This document shows positions 15,799 through 24,145 of a stretch of 56,513 bases of DNA, piece by piece. The first letter of the stretch is position 1, and every line of letters starts with the position of its first letter. The notes beneath the pieces are model-generated. The model was not told where the DNA came from. It searched no databases and saw only the letters and a program-made list of their open reading frames with translations. The DNA comes from Gammaproteobacteria bacterium (GTDB taxonomy: Bacteria > Pseudomonadota > Gammaproteobacteria > Steroidobacterales > GCA-2729495). The stretch covers positions 1-56,513 of the forward strand of contig JANQPY010000063.1 of NCBI GenBank assembly GCA_028285245.1. The letters run 5' to 3'. The position numbers and the translations under genes were made by a program.

Positions 15799-17550
15799 AT
15801 GAAAGACTCCATTGAACAACTGTTGGCTGCGGCGCTGGCTGATTGGCCGGATGCCAACGCATTGCCGGCGGAGTCCAGGCAACCGGATCTGGAGCGAACT
15901 CGCGACGTCCGCCACGGCGACTTCGCCAGCAACCTTGCGCTGCGTCTGGCCAAGCCGCTTGGCCGCAAGCCGCGCGATATTGCCGAGAGTATCGTTGCGC
16001 GGCTGCCCGCCTCGCCGTTGGTCGATAAGGTAGAGCTGGCGGGTCCCGGCTTTATTAACTTTCATCTGACACCGGCCGCCTATCACGCAGAACTGCGCGG
16101 AATACTCGCCGCCGGCGAAGAGTACGGCCGCAACGATTCAGGCGCGAATCGCCGCGTACTGGTGGAGTTCGTCTCGGCTAACCCAACCGGTCCACTGCAT
16201 GTCGGCCACGGCCGCCACGCTGCCTATGGCGCAACAGTAGCCAACCTGCTGACTGCTAATGGGTATGCCGTGGACCGCGAATACTATGTGAACGACGCCG
16301 GGAGGCAGATGGACATACTGGCGGTCAGCCTGTGGCTGCGCCTGTATGAACTGCGCGGACACAGCCTGCCGTTTCCGACGGGTGCATATCGCGGCTCCTA
16401 TCTTGTGGATGTCGCCCGCGAGTGTCTTACGACGGATATTGAGTCACTCTTGCCCGACCCCGGTGGCCTGTTTGATGACCTGCCGCCCGATGACAACAAG
16501 CGCGCCGATGAGTTTCTGGACGCGTTCATCGCCAGGGCCCGCGAGCGCCTTGGCGAACAGGGCTTTGACCGGCTGGTAGCTACGGCTACAGAAGCGATAC
16601 TGGGCGACATTCGCAATGATCTTGAGGAGTTTGGTGTTGCCTACGACGCCTGGTTCTCCGAACGCAGCCTGGTCGAATCAGGCGCAGTACACCGGGCCAT
16701 CGAGCGCGTTGCGAAAGCCGGACACACTTACAAGCAGGATGGCGCGGTCTGGTTCCGGGCCACGGACTTCGACGACGAAAAAGACCGCGTGATTATTCGC
16801 GAGAACGGCCGCAAGACCTACTTCGCGTCGGACATCGCTTACCACCTCCATAAACGCGAACGAGACTACGAACAGCTCGTGGATATCCTCGGCGCCGACC
16901 ACCATGGCTACGTCGCCAGGGTGAAAGCGGGCCTGGCGGCGATGGGTGAACCGCCGGACTGTCTCGAGGTCGATCTGGTGCAGTTCGTCGTGCTCTATCG
17001 CGGCACTGAAAAAGTGCAGATGTCCACGCGCTCCGGGGATTTCGTGACGCTGCGCACGCTGCGTGAAGAAGTTGGCAACGACGCCGCACGTTTCTTTTTC
17101 GTCTCCCGTTCCAACGTGCAGCATCTGGACTTCGATCTCGAACTGGCGAAATCTCACTCTAACGACAACCCGGTTTACTACATTCAGTATGCGCACGCGC
17201 GAGTTTGCAGCGTGCTCGCCAAGCTCGAGCCGGAGGGATACACCTGGGATCGCGCCGAGGGCGAGGCGAATCTGGCCAGGCTCACTGAGGCTCATGAGTC
17301 ATCGTTGCAGCGAACCCTGGCGCGCTACCCCGAGATCATCGCGCTGGCCGGAAGGCAACGCGCGCCGCAGCACCTGGTTCACTATCTGCGCGACCTGGCG
17401 AATGATCTGCACGCTTACTACAGCGCCCATCCGTTCATTGTCGAGGACAGCCAGCTGCGCAATGCCCGACTGGCGCTAATCATCGCGACGCGCCAGGTTC
17501 TCCGGAACGGCCTGGCGCTGATTGGCGTGTCCGCGCCGGAACGCATGTAG
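15799..17550 (+). CDS. argS: Arginyl-tRNA synthetase
   Basis: Class I aminoacyl-tRNA synthetase charging tRNA-Arg, 583 residues. The N-terminal ArgS-specific domain (RHGDFASNLALRLAKPLGRK) is followed by the HIGH-type motif ANPTGPLHVGHGR (HVGHG at 134-138). The KMSKS-equivalent loop is EKVQMSTRSGDFVTL, a variant common in ArgS, then the DALR anticodon-binding domain to the C-terminus. The start ATG at 15799 is preceded by TGAGGG. priA-argS-SPOR is a known gammaproteobacterial gene order. The 161-bp gap after priA contains a hexamer TAGAAT near 15756 that could be a promoter -10 element. Confidence 0.98.
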   Translation: MKDSIEQLLAAALADWPDANALPAESRQPDLERTRDVRHGDFASNLALRLAKPLGRKPRDIAESIVARLPASPLVDKVELAGPGFINFHLTPAAYHAELRGILAAGEEYGRNDSGANRRVLVEFVSANPTGPLHVGHGRHAAYGATVANLLTANGYAVDREYYVNDAGRQMDILAVSLWLRLYELRGHSLPFPTGAYRGSYLVDVARECLTTDIESLLPDPGGLFDDLPPDDNKRADEFLDAFIARARERLGEQGFDRLVATATEAILGDIRNDLEEFGVAYDAWFSERSLVESGAVHRAIERVAKAGHTYKQDGAVWFRATDFDDEKDRVIIRENGRKTYFASDIAYHLHKRERDYEQLVDILGADHHGYVARVKAGLAAMGEPPDCLEVDLVQFVVLYRGTEKVQMSTRSGDFVTLRTLREEVGNDAARFFFVSRSNVQHLDFDLELAKSHSNDNPVYYIQYAHARVCSVLAKLEPEGYTWDRAEGEANLARLTEAHESSLQRTLARYPEIIALAGRQRAPQHLVHYLRDLANDLHAYYSAHPFIVEDSQLRNARLALIIATRQVLRNGLALIGVSAPERM

Positions 17551-17558
17551 GGCGCCGG

Positions 17559-18134
17559 ATGCCCAGAAAGAAGCAACGGCGCAAGCGCAGCCGGAGCCGC
17601 AGTCAGCAGGGAACCCTGCCGGGCTGGATCTGGATGTTGTTCGGGCTGGCAGTGGGTCTGGCTGTCGCAGCAGCAATCTACGTCAATGACCGCACTCCAT
17701 CACGCGCGGTAGATACCCAACCCACTGCACCGAAAGCGCAGCCTGATCGGCGGCCGGCATCGGCACAGGACGCGCCCGCCGGTGATGATGAAGGCATCGC
17801 CTTTGATTTCTACGATGCGTTGCCAAAGTTCGAAGTCATTATTCCCGAGCAGGATCTTGATGCGCGCCCCGACGTTGTGGCCGCACCGGTCACCGCACCA
17901 GGACCGTATGTGCTCCAGGCCGGGTCTTTTTCCGCCTATGCCGATGCCGACCGGATGAAAGCGCGGTTAGCGCTGCTGGGGATAGTTGCGCGCATTCAGA
18001 AAGTGGTGGTGGACGACTCCAGCTATCATCGCGTGCGTGTTGGGCCGGTCGATGATCTTGATGAGCTGAATTCGATTCGCGGACGGCTACGCGAATCGCA
18101 GGTCGAAGTGATGGTGATACGCGTTGCTGAATAG
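17559..18134 (+). CDS. SPOR-domain protein (FtsN-like)
   Basis: Bitopic inner-membrane protein of 191 residues. It has a very basic cytoplasmic N-terminus (MPRKKQRRKRSRSRSQQ), one transmembrane helix at about 22-42 (GWIWMLFGLAVGLAVAAAIYV), a linker rich in Pro/Ala/Asp, and a C-terminal SPOR domain at about 115-190 (PYVLQAGSFSAYADADRMKA ... YHRVRVGPVDDLDELNSIRG). SPOR domains bind denuded glycan at the septum. The place right after argS is where the FtsN-like gene lies in several Gammaproteobacteria, so a cell-division role is likely. It lies 8 bp after argS and overlaps the next gene by 11 nt. Confidence 0.9.
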   Translation: MPRKKQRRKRSRSRSQQGTLPGWIWMLFGLAVGLAVAAAIYVNDRTPSRAVDTQPTAPKAQPDRRPASAQDAPAGDDEGIAFDFYDALPKFEVIIPEQDLDARPDVVAAPVTAPGPYVLQAGSFSAYADADRMKARLALLGIVARIQKVVVDDSSYHRVRVGPVDDLDELNSIRGRLRESQVEVMVIRVAE

Positions 18135-19317
18135 ACTACTCACGTTGGTGGCACTGGCCCTGGTGGTGGCGGGTTGCGCCGCCCCGGAGCGGATGACAGG
18201 CCCGCCCGACGCCGCGCCGGAGACACCTCAAACGCAGCCGAACCCTGCCCCGCCTCCGCCTTCCGTTGAAGAAGAGAACATTGCCCGCTTAAGCCGCCTG
18301 GCCTGCGAGGAAGTCACGGTAGCTGCGGTCGGCGATCTCATGCTCGGCACAGATTTCCCGGAAGACCGGCTGCCCGACGACGACGGTGCAGGGCAGCTAA
18401 CTGCGGCCGGGCCATGGCTGCGCGCAGCAGACATCGCGTTCGGAAATCTCGAAGGTGTGTTAATGGACGGTGGCGAACCGGTAAAGGCCTGTAAGAATGC
18501 CTCAGCCTGTTACCTGTTCCGGTCACCCCAGCGCTTTGCGCGAACCTTCGCCGACGCCGGTTTTACGGCCCTGAGCCTGGCGAATAATCATGCCTATGAT
18601 TTTGGGCGGCCCGGCAGAACCGCCAGCATGGCGGCACTGGACTCCGTCGGCATTCATCACAGCGGCCGCGCTGGCGAATTGGCAAGCTGGAAGATTGGCG
18701 AGGCCCGCATCGCCATGGTCGCTTTTGCGCCATTCAAGGAATCCTGGCCAATGCTCGATCAGACATCCGCGGTCGCGGTGGTTTCCGGACTGGCGGTTGG
18801 GCACGACATCGTCATCGTCTCGTTTCACGGCGGCGCAGAAGGCGTGGATGCGGCCCGTATCCCGTTTAGCACGGAACGCTACTACGGCGAAGATCGTGGC
18901 AACGTTGTCGAGTTCGCGCGGGCCATGATCGACGCCGGCGCCGACCTGCTACTGGGGCACGGCCCCCATGTACCGCGCGCGGTTGAACTGTACCGGGACC
19001 GGTTCATCGCCTACAGCCTGGGAAACTTCGCCACTTGGTGGGGTATCAGTATCGCCAACGAAAAAGGCTATGCGCCGCTACTCAGCCTGAAGCTGGATGG
19101 CAACGGGCGTTTTCTCGGTGGCGAAGTTGTCTCGTTCGTGCAGGGCCGTCCAGAGGGCCCGCGTCTCGACCCGGCTAATCGGGCAGCTGTCATGACGGGG
19201 GAGCTGACCGCGGCGGACTTTCCCGGCGGCGAGCTAAAGGTTCAGCAAAATGGCCAGATCTCGCGCACGGGCGGAACGGTAACGACGGCATGCCAGCCCC
19301 CCCAAGCGGCCCGCTAG
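18124..19317 (+). CDS. CapA-family (PGA_cap) lipoprotein
   Basis: Protein of 397 residues with a metallophosphatase-like CapA/PgsA fold, attached to a membrane as a lipoprotein: MLNRLLTLVALALVVAGCAA, lipobox VAGC at about 15-18. Family motifs in order: VAAVGDLMLG, AFGNLEGVL, LSLANNHAYDFG, VSFHGGAEG, LLGHGPHVPRAVEL and YSLGNFATW. The start is TTG 18124, the only start codon that keeps the signal peptide, inside the 11-nt overlap with the SPOR gene. CapA proteins are known from poly-gamma-glutamate capsule systems, but no capB/capC genes are nearby, so the substrate is unknown. It overlaps the PLP enzyme gene by 28 nt. Confidence 0.88.
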   Translation: MLNRLLTLVALALVVAGCAAPERMTGPPDAAPETPQTQPNPAPPPPSVEEENIARLSRLACEEVTVAAVGDLMLGTDFPEDRLPDDDGAGQLTAAGPWLRAADIAFGNLEGVLMDGGEPVKACKNASACYLFRSPQRFARTFADAGFTALSLANNHAYDFGRPGRTASMAALDSVGIHHSGRAGELASWKIGEARIAMVAFAPFKESWPMLDQTSAVAVVSGLAVGHDIVIVSFHGGAEGVDAARIPFSTERYYGEDRGNVVEFARAMIDAGADLLLGHGPHVPRAVELYRDRFIAYSLGNFATWWGISIANEKGYAPLLSLKLDGNGRFLGGEVVSFVQGRPEGPRLDPANRAAVMTGELTAADFPGGELKVQQNGQISRTGGTVTTACQPPQAAR

Positions 19318-20363
19318 CGCAGCGATTTCCGGAGCTCGCCGACAAGCTGCCGCGCAGCCCGCTCGCGCAGCTTCCCACCCCGCTGAGCGAAGCGGCAGAG
19401 CTTGCCCGCCATCTTGGTATCGGCGCCCTGCATATCAAGCGGGATGATCTGAGCGCGCCGGTCTATGGCGGCAACAAGGTTCGCAAACTTGAGTACCTTT
19501 TGGCCGATGCGGTTGAGCGAGGCAGCGACGCGGTAGTGACGTTTGGTGCAGCCGGCTCGAATCATGTGCTGGCGACTTCGTTGTACGCACGCGAACTTGG
19601 TCTTCAGTGCTATGGCGTCTTGACTGAGCAGGCGCCCACCCATCGCGTTGCGGATACCCTGCGCTACCACATGGCCCTGGGCACCCGTTTGCATGCAGCT
19701 GAGGGCCTGCGCGGAGTCCGCGAAGTCACTGAACGACTGCTGGCTGAACATCCTTCGGGTGACGAGAAGCTCTATCGCATTCCATGGGGCGGGTCTGACT
19801 GGCGCGGCGTGACCGGTTTTGTCTCCGCAGCCCTGGAGCTGGCGGCCCAATCTGACAGCGCGCCCGACCGAATCTACGTCGCGACCGGCACGATGGGCAC
19901 AACCATAGGCCTGGCCCTGGGCTTGAGGCTGCTCGAGTGGCCGACGCGCGTGGTCGCCGTAAGGGTTGTGCCCGAAGCCGTCATGAACCGCGACGCGTTT
20001 GTGCGATTGTTCACCAACACGGTCCACCAACTGCACGCCCTGGATAGCAACGTACCGCTGCTGGATGAGCCGTTCGCAAACGTAGATGTGCGCGACAGTT
20101 TTCTCGGCCCGGGCTACGGCCTACCGGGAACAGGGACCGAAGCTGCAGTTGCAGCCGCGCACACCACCGAGAGTCTGAAGCTGGAGCCTACGTATACCGG
20201 CAAGGCGCTGGAGGCACTGATTGCAGACGCGCGCAGCGGCCAGTTAAGCGAGCAATCGGTTGTTTTCTGGAATACCTACAACTCGCGCCCTTATCCCACC
20301 GGGCTTGAACAAGTATCAACCGACACCCTGCCGTCGGGGCTCAGGCACTACCTCGACGTTTGA
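19290..20363 (+). CDS. PLP-dependent D-cysteine desulfhydrase / ACC deaminase family enzyme
   Basis: Fold-type II PLP enzyme of 357 residues. The PLP lysine is K63 in YGGNKVRKLEYLL, the hallmark of the D-cysteine desulfhydrase/ACC deaminase branch. The phosphate-binding and substrate loop is FGAAGSNHVLATSLYARELG, and TGTMGTTIGLALGL lies further on. It is somewhat longer than the usual about 330 residues because of an N-terminal extension and a C-terminal segment around 255-300. The exact substrate (D-cysteine, a D-amino acid or another amine) cannot be told from sequence. It overlaps the CapA gene by 28 nt, the end of the priA-argS-SPOR-CapA series. Confidence 0.88.
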   Translation: MPAPPSGPLAQRFPELADKLPRSPLAQLPTPLSEAAELARHLGIGALHIKRDDLSAPVYGGNKVRKLEYLLADAVERGSDAVVTFGAAGSNHVLATSLYARELGLQCYGVLTEQAPTHRVADTLRYHMALGTRLHAAEGLRGVREVTERLLAEHPSGDEKLYRIPWGGSDWRGVTGFVSAALELAAQSDSAPDRIYVATGTMGTTIGLALGLRLLEWPTRVVAVRVVPEAVMNRDAFVRLFTNTVHQLHALDSNVPLLDEPFANVDVRDSFLGPGYGLPGTGTEAAVAAAHTTESLKLEPTYTGKALEALIADARSGQLSEQSVVFWNTYNSRPYPTGLEQVSTDTLPSGLRHYLDV

Positions 20364-20466
20364 CTCCAAGCGCCTCGACTGGTTGCAGCCCACAGGCCGC
20401 GGCCCGGGGAGTGCTGCGGGAGGACTAAGGCGTTGGCGCACCGCCCAAGTGGAGCAGGCATGCCTT

Positions 20467-21444
20467 CTACGGCAACGGCGGCGCTGGCTCGCGCTCCGCC
20501 TTAAAGATTTTGTAGCTGGTCTGGAACGAACCGAAGCTCTCATCCGGCGGTGACGTTAAGTATTCCGGGAAGCGCCGCTCCGTCTCATCCAGCAAGCGTC
20601 GGGGTAACTCATTCATGCTCGACAGCTTCTGCACCACGTTGCGGTAGAACAGATGACCGGGTGCACGGCCCATCAGCATCCACGGCAACCATGAACGCAG
20701 CAGCGTCCAGCCCATCGTGGGATTGACTCGTTGCACCGCCGGGTTTTCAAGATCACTTAGCTTCGTCATGAACTGCATCGACTCGCTTACGCGAATCTTT
20801 TCGCCTACTGATTCACGCGGCCACTCATCAGGCTGGATCGGATTGTCCCTGACGTCGTTAAACTCGATCGATACGAATGCATCGTCACCGCTGATCAACC
20901 ATGGCAGGACAAATGGACGCTCAGCAAAGCTGCCGTCGGGCAGCTCAAATTTTCTGACCGTCGTAAGCTGATTCGTTAAGGGGCCCGCATGGAGCTGAAA
21001 GACCTCGACACGTTCATTGGTGAAAGGATTGAGCCAGCTATCGATGATCCGATCTGTCTGGATATCCTTGTAGAACGCCACTTCATTGATGAACACGCGG
21101 AATGACCCATCACCCTGGGGAACACAGCGGTTAACGGCAAACCCTTCGAAGCCCAGCAAGGGGAGCATGGCACTGACTGGATTGACGCTCGCGAAAATAT
21201 GGCCACTAAACCAACTGTAGATGTCGACGTTGCCGTCAAGATCGCTATAGATCTTCATCCACGCCCGCAGATTGTCAGCCGGGCTCTGGAAATCTATCGG
21301 CTCGCGTTCTCCTGCCAATGCCCCGCCGCCTACGGCAAGACCCGCGGTGGCGGCGGCGCCGGTCAGAAGCTGACGGCGATTCGTCGATACCCGCGTCGAT
21401 GAGTCTGTGAATGGAGACGTTAGCCGGGCAGACAGCAGAGTCAT
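20467..21444 (-). CDS. Tat-exported DUF1838 family protein
   Basis: Protein of 325 residues with a twin-arginine signal (TNRRQLLTGAAATAGLAVGG, R23-R24, ending ALAGERE). The mature part has DUF1838-like features: LRAWMKIYSDLDGNVDIYSW, INEVAFYKDIQTDRIIDSWL and NPFTNERVEVFQLHAG, i.e. a motif of the form W-x-NP-(Y/F)-T. No catalytic residue can be named. The ATG overlaps the stop of the next DUF1838 gene by 4 nt. It is the third gene of a MarR-headed operon. Function unknown; a cofactor-less periplasmic enzyme or binding protein is possible. Confidence 0.8.
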   Translation of the reverse strand: MTLLSARLTSPFTDSSTRVSTNRRQLLTGAAATAGLAVGGGALAGEREPIDFQSPADNLRAWMKIYSDLDGNVDIYSWFSGHIFASVNPVSAMLPLLGFEGFAVNRCVPQGDGSFRVFINEVAFYKDIQTDRIIDSWLNPFTNERVEVFQLHAGPLTNQLTTVRKFELPDGSFAERPFVLPWLISGDDAFVSIEFNDVRDNPIQPDEWPRESVGEKIRVSESMQFMTKLSDLENPAVQRVNPTMGWTLLRSWLPWMLMGRAPGHLFYRNVVQKLSSMNELPRRLLDETERRFPEYLTSPPDESFGSFQTSYKIFKAEREPAPPLP

Positions 21445-22229
21445 AGCGGCAAACTTCCGTAGCGATCGTCGATAGCCTTGAGCAGTGCATCGGGTAGCTC
21501 ATCCCATGCGCTCGCCTTGCGCATGAACAAGCGCGAAAACAAGTAGCCGCTGGCATCGTCCAGATTCATCCAGGCAGGCCAGCTCTGGGCCATTTGCCAC
21601 GTGCCGACGAAAGGGACGCTGTCCACATCCGGGCTGGTCAGCGCCGACCGGTCCGCAACGAACTGTCGAGAACTGCTATCTCGCCGCAGATCTCCGCTGT
21701 CGGGTCCGGACGGTGTGTGCCGCTCCAGAACAGCAATCGCTTTATCGCCGACAGACAACCAGGGCAACAGGCCTGGATCTGTCTCAAGCCGCAGCGCCTG
21801 GCGCACCGGCTCGACCTGTCGCTCCTCACTGGTATAAGGATTTTCCCAAGTCTCGAGGATCGCGTTGGCATCAGGGTCCGTGTAGAACCACAGCTCCTCA
21901 CCCGTCACGTCGAGCCGTGCCGGCCACTCGGGCCCGAGGCGAGTAACGAAAACTCCCTGCAGTCCGAACAGCAGGCGCACTGGCTCCAGATCGCCGCGCA
22001 CTGCAAAGCACTGTCCGCCAAACCAGGTGTACGCAGCCTTGTCGCCGGAGGCGCTGTTCAGAAGCCGCGCCGTCGCCAGGTCTCGTGCCCGCTGACTTTC
22101 CCATTCAAATGGACCCAGTGGACTCGCCTGAGAGCGTTCCATTGGCGCGCAGCCAGCAGCGGTACCTGCCGCGATGGCACCTAAGAAACCCCGGCGCGTT
22201 ATGGGGCTGCTGGTTTCCGATAAAGTCAT
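21441..22229 (-). CDS. Tat-exported DUF1838-like lipoprotein
   Basis: Protein of 262 residues, shorter than its neighbour but with the same core pattern (LLNSASGDKAAYTWFGGQCF, LWFYTDPDANAILETWENPY, then TSEERQVEPV). The signal is twin-arginine (ITRRGFLGAIAAGTAAGCAP, R12-R13) with a lipobox-like AAGC at about 24-27, so it is likely a Tat-exported lipoprotein. It shares 4-nt overlaps with the MarR gene upstream and with the second DUF1838 gene downstream. The two DUF1838 proteins look like diverged tandem copies. Confidence 0.75.
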   Translation of the reverse strand: MTLSETSSPITRRGFLGAIAAGTAAGCAPMERSQASPLGPFEWESQRARDLATARLLNSASGDKAAYTWFGGQCFAVRGDLEPVRLLFGLQGVFVTRLGPEWPARLDVTGEELWFYTDPDANAILETWENPYTSEERQVEPVRQALRLETDPGLLPWLSVGDKAIAVLERHTPSGPDSGDLRRDSSSRQFVADRSALTSPDVDSVPFVGTWQMAQSWPAWMNLDDASGYLFSRLFMRKASAWDELPDALLKAIDDRYGSLPL

Positions 22230-22681
22230 TTCACTACTCGCTGATCATGCTGTTCGATTGCTGCATGCAGATGGCGAAGCAGTTCGAGCGCCTGCGTGAG
22301 CTCTTGCTTGCTGAAACGAGAGCCGACCTGCTCTGCCCAGTCGTTCTGCCTGCGGGCAAGCCGCTGAACTCGCCTGACACCTGCAGTAGTCAGCCGCAAT
22401 AAGTTTGCTGACTTATGGTCCGGATTGTCGACTGCCTCAAGATTGCCGTCCGCCAGAAGCTCTTTGGCTAAGTAGCGCACGCTTTGCCGCCGCAACCCCA
22501 TACGCCTGGCGATATCCGCCGCGGTCAGCGGGCGTCCGGCGCGGTCAAGCGTCCCCAGAACCTGCCAACGCGCCGCCGACAGGCCAATACCCCGTCCTAA
22601 CTCTTCACCAACCGATTGAAGCTGGCTGGTTACGCGATTGCATTCAATGGTCAGTTCAAGCAATCGGTTTGCCTTCGACAT
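22226..22681 (-). CDS. MarR-family transcriptional regulator
   Basis: Winged-helix regulator of 151 residues. The HTH lies at about 50-75 (PLTAADIARRMGLRRQSVRY) and the wing at about 80-100 (NLEAVDNPDHKSANLLRLTT), where D-x-x-x-K-S-A is the MarR wing motif. The flanking helices would form the dimer. It heads an operon with the two DUF1838 genes and is divergent from an NmrA-like gene. A perfect 20-bp palindrome in the 59-bp space between them is the expected operator, so it probably represses both directions in the absence of a small ligand. Confidence 0.92.
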   Translation of the reverse strand: MSKANRLLELTIECNRVTSQLQSVGEELGRGIGLSAARWQVLGTLDRAGRPLTAADIARRMGLRRQSVRYLAKELLADGNLEAVDNPDHKSANLLRLTTAGVRRVQRLARRQNDWAEQVGSRFSKQELTQALELLRHLHAAIEQHDQRVVK

Positions 22682-22703
22682 GGGAAAAGGGGCCTTTCAA
22701 AGG

Positions 22704-22723
22704 ATCGACAGAATTCTGTCGAT
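22704..22723. promoter_or_regulatory. Perfect 20-bp palindrome, probable MarR operator
   Basis: The half-site ATCGACAGAA is followed directly by its exact reverse complement TTCTGTCGAT. The centre is about midway between the MarR start codon (22681, minus) and the NmrA-like start codon (22741, plus), so binding would block both promoters. A related partial half-site (TTTTGTC) lies at 22733-22739. MarR dimers commonly bind palindromes of this size in their own divergent promoter region. Confidence 0.8.
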
Positions 22724-22740
22724 TTGGTAGGATTTTGTCA

Positions 22741-23697
22741 ATGAGCACCGACAAACCATTAATCGTTGTAACGAATGGAACGGCTGACGAGGGGTACTTC
22801 GCAGTTCGCTATCTCCTGGAGAGCGGCCAGTTCCGCGTACGGGCCACCTGCAGACGAACAGACAGCGAACGGGCTGCGCGGCTGCAGGCACTCGAGTACG
22901 AGGGACGGCGCTGTGAACTTGCCCAGGCGGCAACGGAGGATGAAGCCGCGCTAACGAAAGCGTTTGAGGGCGCGCATGGCATATACGGCACCACCATCTA
23001 CAACATCTACGCCAAGCGCTACCGGCACGAGAATCCGGAGGAAATGGCTCAGGGTGTGGCATTAATCAACGCGGCGCGAGCCACGCCAAGCCTCAGGCAT
23101 TTCCTGTTCCAGACAATGACACGATTTGATGCGGAGCCCGAATCCATCGGCGAGGAGAGTCCGATCCACTTCCGCACGAAATGGCAGCTTGAGCAGATGG
23201 CCATTGATGCCGGCCTGCCCTGTACGTTGCTCCGGCAACCTGCTTACATGCGGCAGATCAGGTTCGGAATTCAGCGCCGCCGCAAGCTCGTGTGGCCTTA
23301 CCCACCGGATGTCCGGTTGGCCTTCATCGCCGAGGAAGACATTGGTAAGTACGTAGCCGGCGCGTTTCTCGCCGGCGAGAAACTGGTAGGCGAAACGCTA
23401 CACGCAGTTACGGAGATCACCACGCCCACGGAGCTTGCCGGTCGGATACACGCACTCACGCCGCAGTTCAGCCCGCATTATCGAAGAGCGACGTGGCTGG
23501 AGAACGCGATATTCGACTATGTCGTTGTCGGACTAAAGCCGGCGTTTCGCTACGTTTCCCAGATCAACGGCAATCTCGCCGCCGGCAATCCATTCGCTAT
23601 GGACTATGCCGAACGCGCTGCCGGCGAAGAGCTTATACGCCCCTGGCAACTGACAACCGCGGAGGACTGGTTGCGCGAGTATCTGGAAGTAGGGTGA
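22741..23697 (+). CDS. NmrA-like NAD(P)-binding protein
   Basis: Rossmann-fold protein of 318 residues from ATG 22741, with TAGGA about 10 nt upstream. An open frame reaches back to 22405 but that part only shadows the MarR gene. The N-terminal beta-alpha unit LIVVTNGTADEGYFAVRYLL stands where NmrA/SDR proteins have GATGxxG, so the glycine-rich loop is altered. The family-like stretches RATCRRTDSERAARLQAL, TRFDAEPESIGEESPIHFRT (K173 region, KWQLEQMAIDAGLPCTLLRQ) follow. The role may be a redox-sensing regulator or an atypical reductase. It is regulated together with the DUF1838 genes through the palindrome upstream. It ends 5 bp before a convergent gene. Confidence 0.85.
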   Translation: MSTDKPLIVVTNGTADEGYFAVRYLLESGQFRVRATCRRTDSERAARLQALEYEGRRCELAQAATEDEAALTKAFEGAHGIYGTTIYNIYAKRYRHENPEEMAQGVALINAARATPSLRHFLFQTMTRFDAEPESIGEESPIHFRTKWQLEQMAIDAGLPCTLLRQPAYMRQIRFGIQRRRKLVWPYPPDVRLAFIAEEDIGKYVAGAFLAGEKLVGETLHAVTEITTPTELAGRIHALTPQFSPHYRRATWLENAIFDYVVVGLKPAFRYVSQINGNLAAGNPFAMDYAERAAGEELIRPWQLTTAEDWLREYLEVG

Positions 23698-23702
23698 AGG
23701 CG

Positions 23703-24053
23703 TCAGTGACGCGCGCGGCTCAGGCGCCGATCTAGCCGCACTGAGACCAGACGCACCTGGGTGCGCGTGAGTCTGGGCTCGAGACTTTCCATGGCAGCAG
23801 CCGCGTCGTCAGTACCGCCGCGGGAGGCGAGCGCGTACCAGAACAGAGCAGACACCAGGTCAATCTCGCAGCCGATGCCGTGCTCATAGGCGACACCAAG
23901 ACAGTGCTGCGACCACGGATCGCCCTGCTCGGCACCGTTTCTAAAGCGGCGAAAAGCGCCGGCATGGTCGTCTGCAAGCAGCGCCTGCAGGCCGCCGTCG
24001 AGACGCAAGCCGTCTTTCAGATTCACTAAAGTCTCAATCCCCTTGATCACCAC
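23703..24053 (-). CDS. Small Sel1-repeat protein
   Basis: Protein of 116 residues from GTG 24053. It contains one clear Sel1-like TPR motif (GDPWSQHCLGVAYEHGIGCE then DLVSALFWYALASRGGTDDA, about 45-85) and a partial one before it (HAGAFRRFRNGAEQ). No signal peptide or membrane segment is visible, so it is probably a cytoplasmic adaptor. It follows the HDOD gene (92-bp gap) on the same strand; the partner is unknown. Confidence 0.75.
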   Translation of the reverse strand: MVIKGIETLVNLKDGLRLDGGLQALLADDHAGAFRRFRNGAEQGDPWSQHCLGVAYEHGIGCEIDLVSALFWYALASRGGTDDAAAAMESLEPRLTRTQVRLVSVRLDRRLSRARH

Positions 24054-24145
24054 AGACTGCCTGCGGCTCGCAATAGAGTATCAGCGCTGACTGCAAGCGG
24101 ACAGCCCGCGACAAAGTCTCGCTGGGGGAAAGAGGCTGGGGTGGC

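Noticed and set aside
22405..22740. N-terminal extension of the NmrA-like gene
   Set aside because: It would run through the MarR gene and the operator; ATG 22741 fits the family N-terminus.
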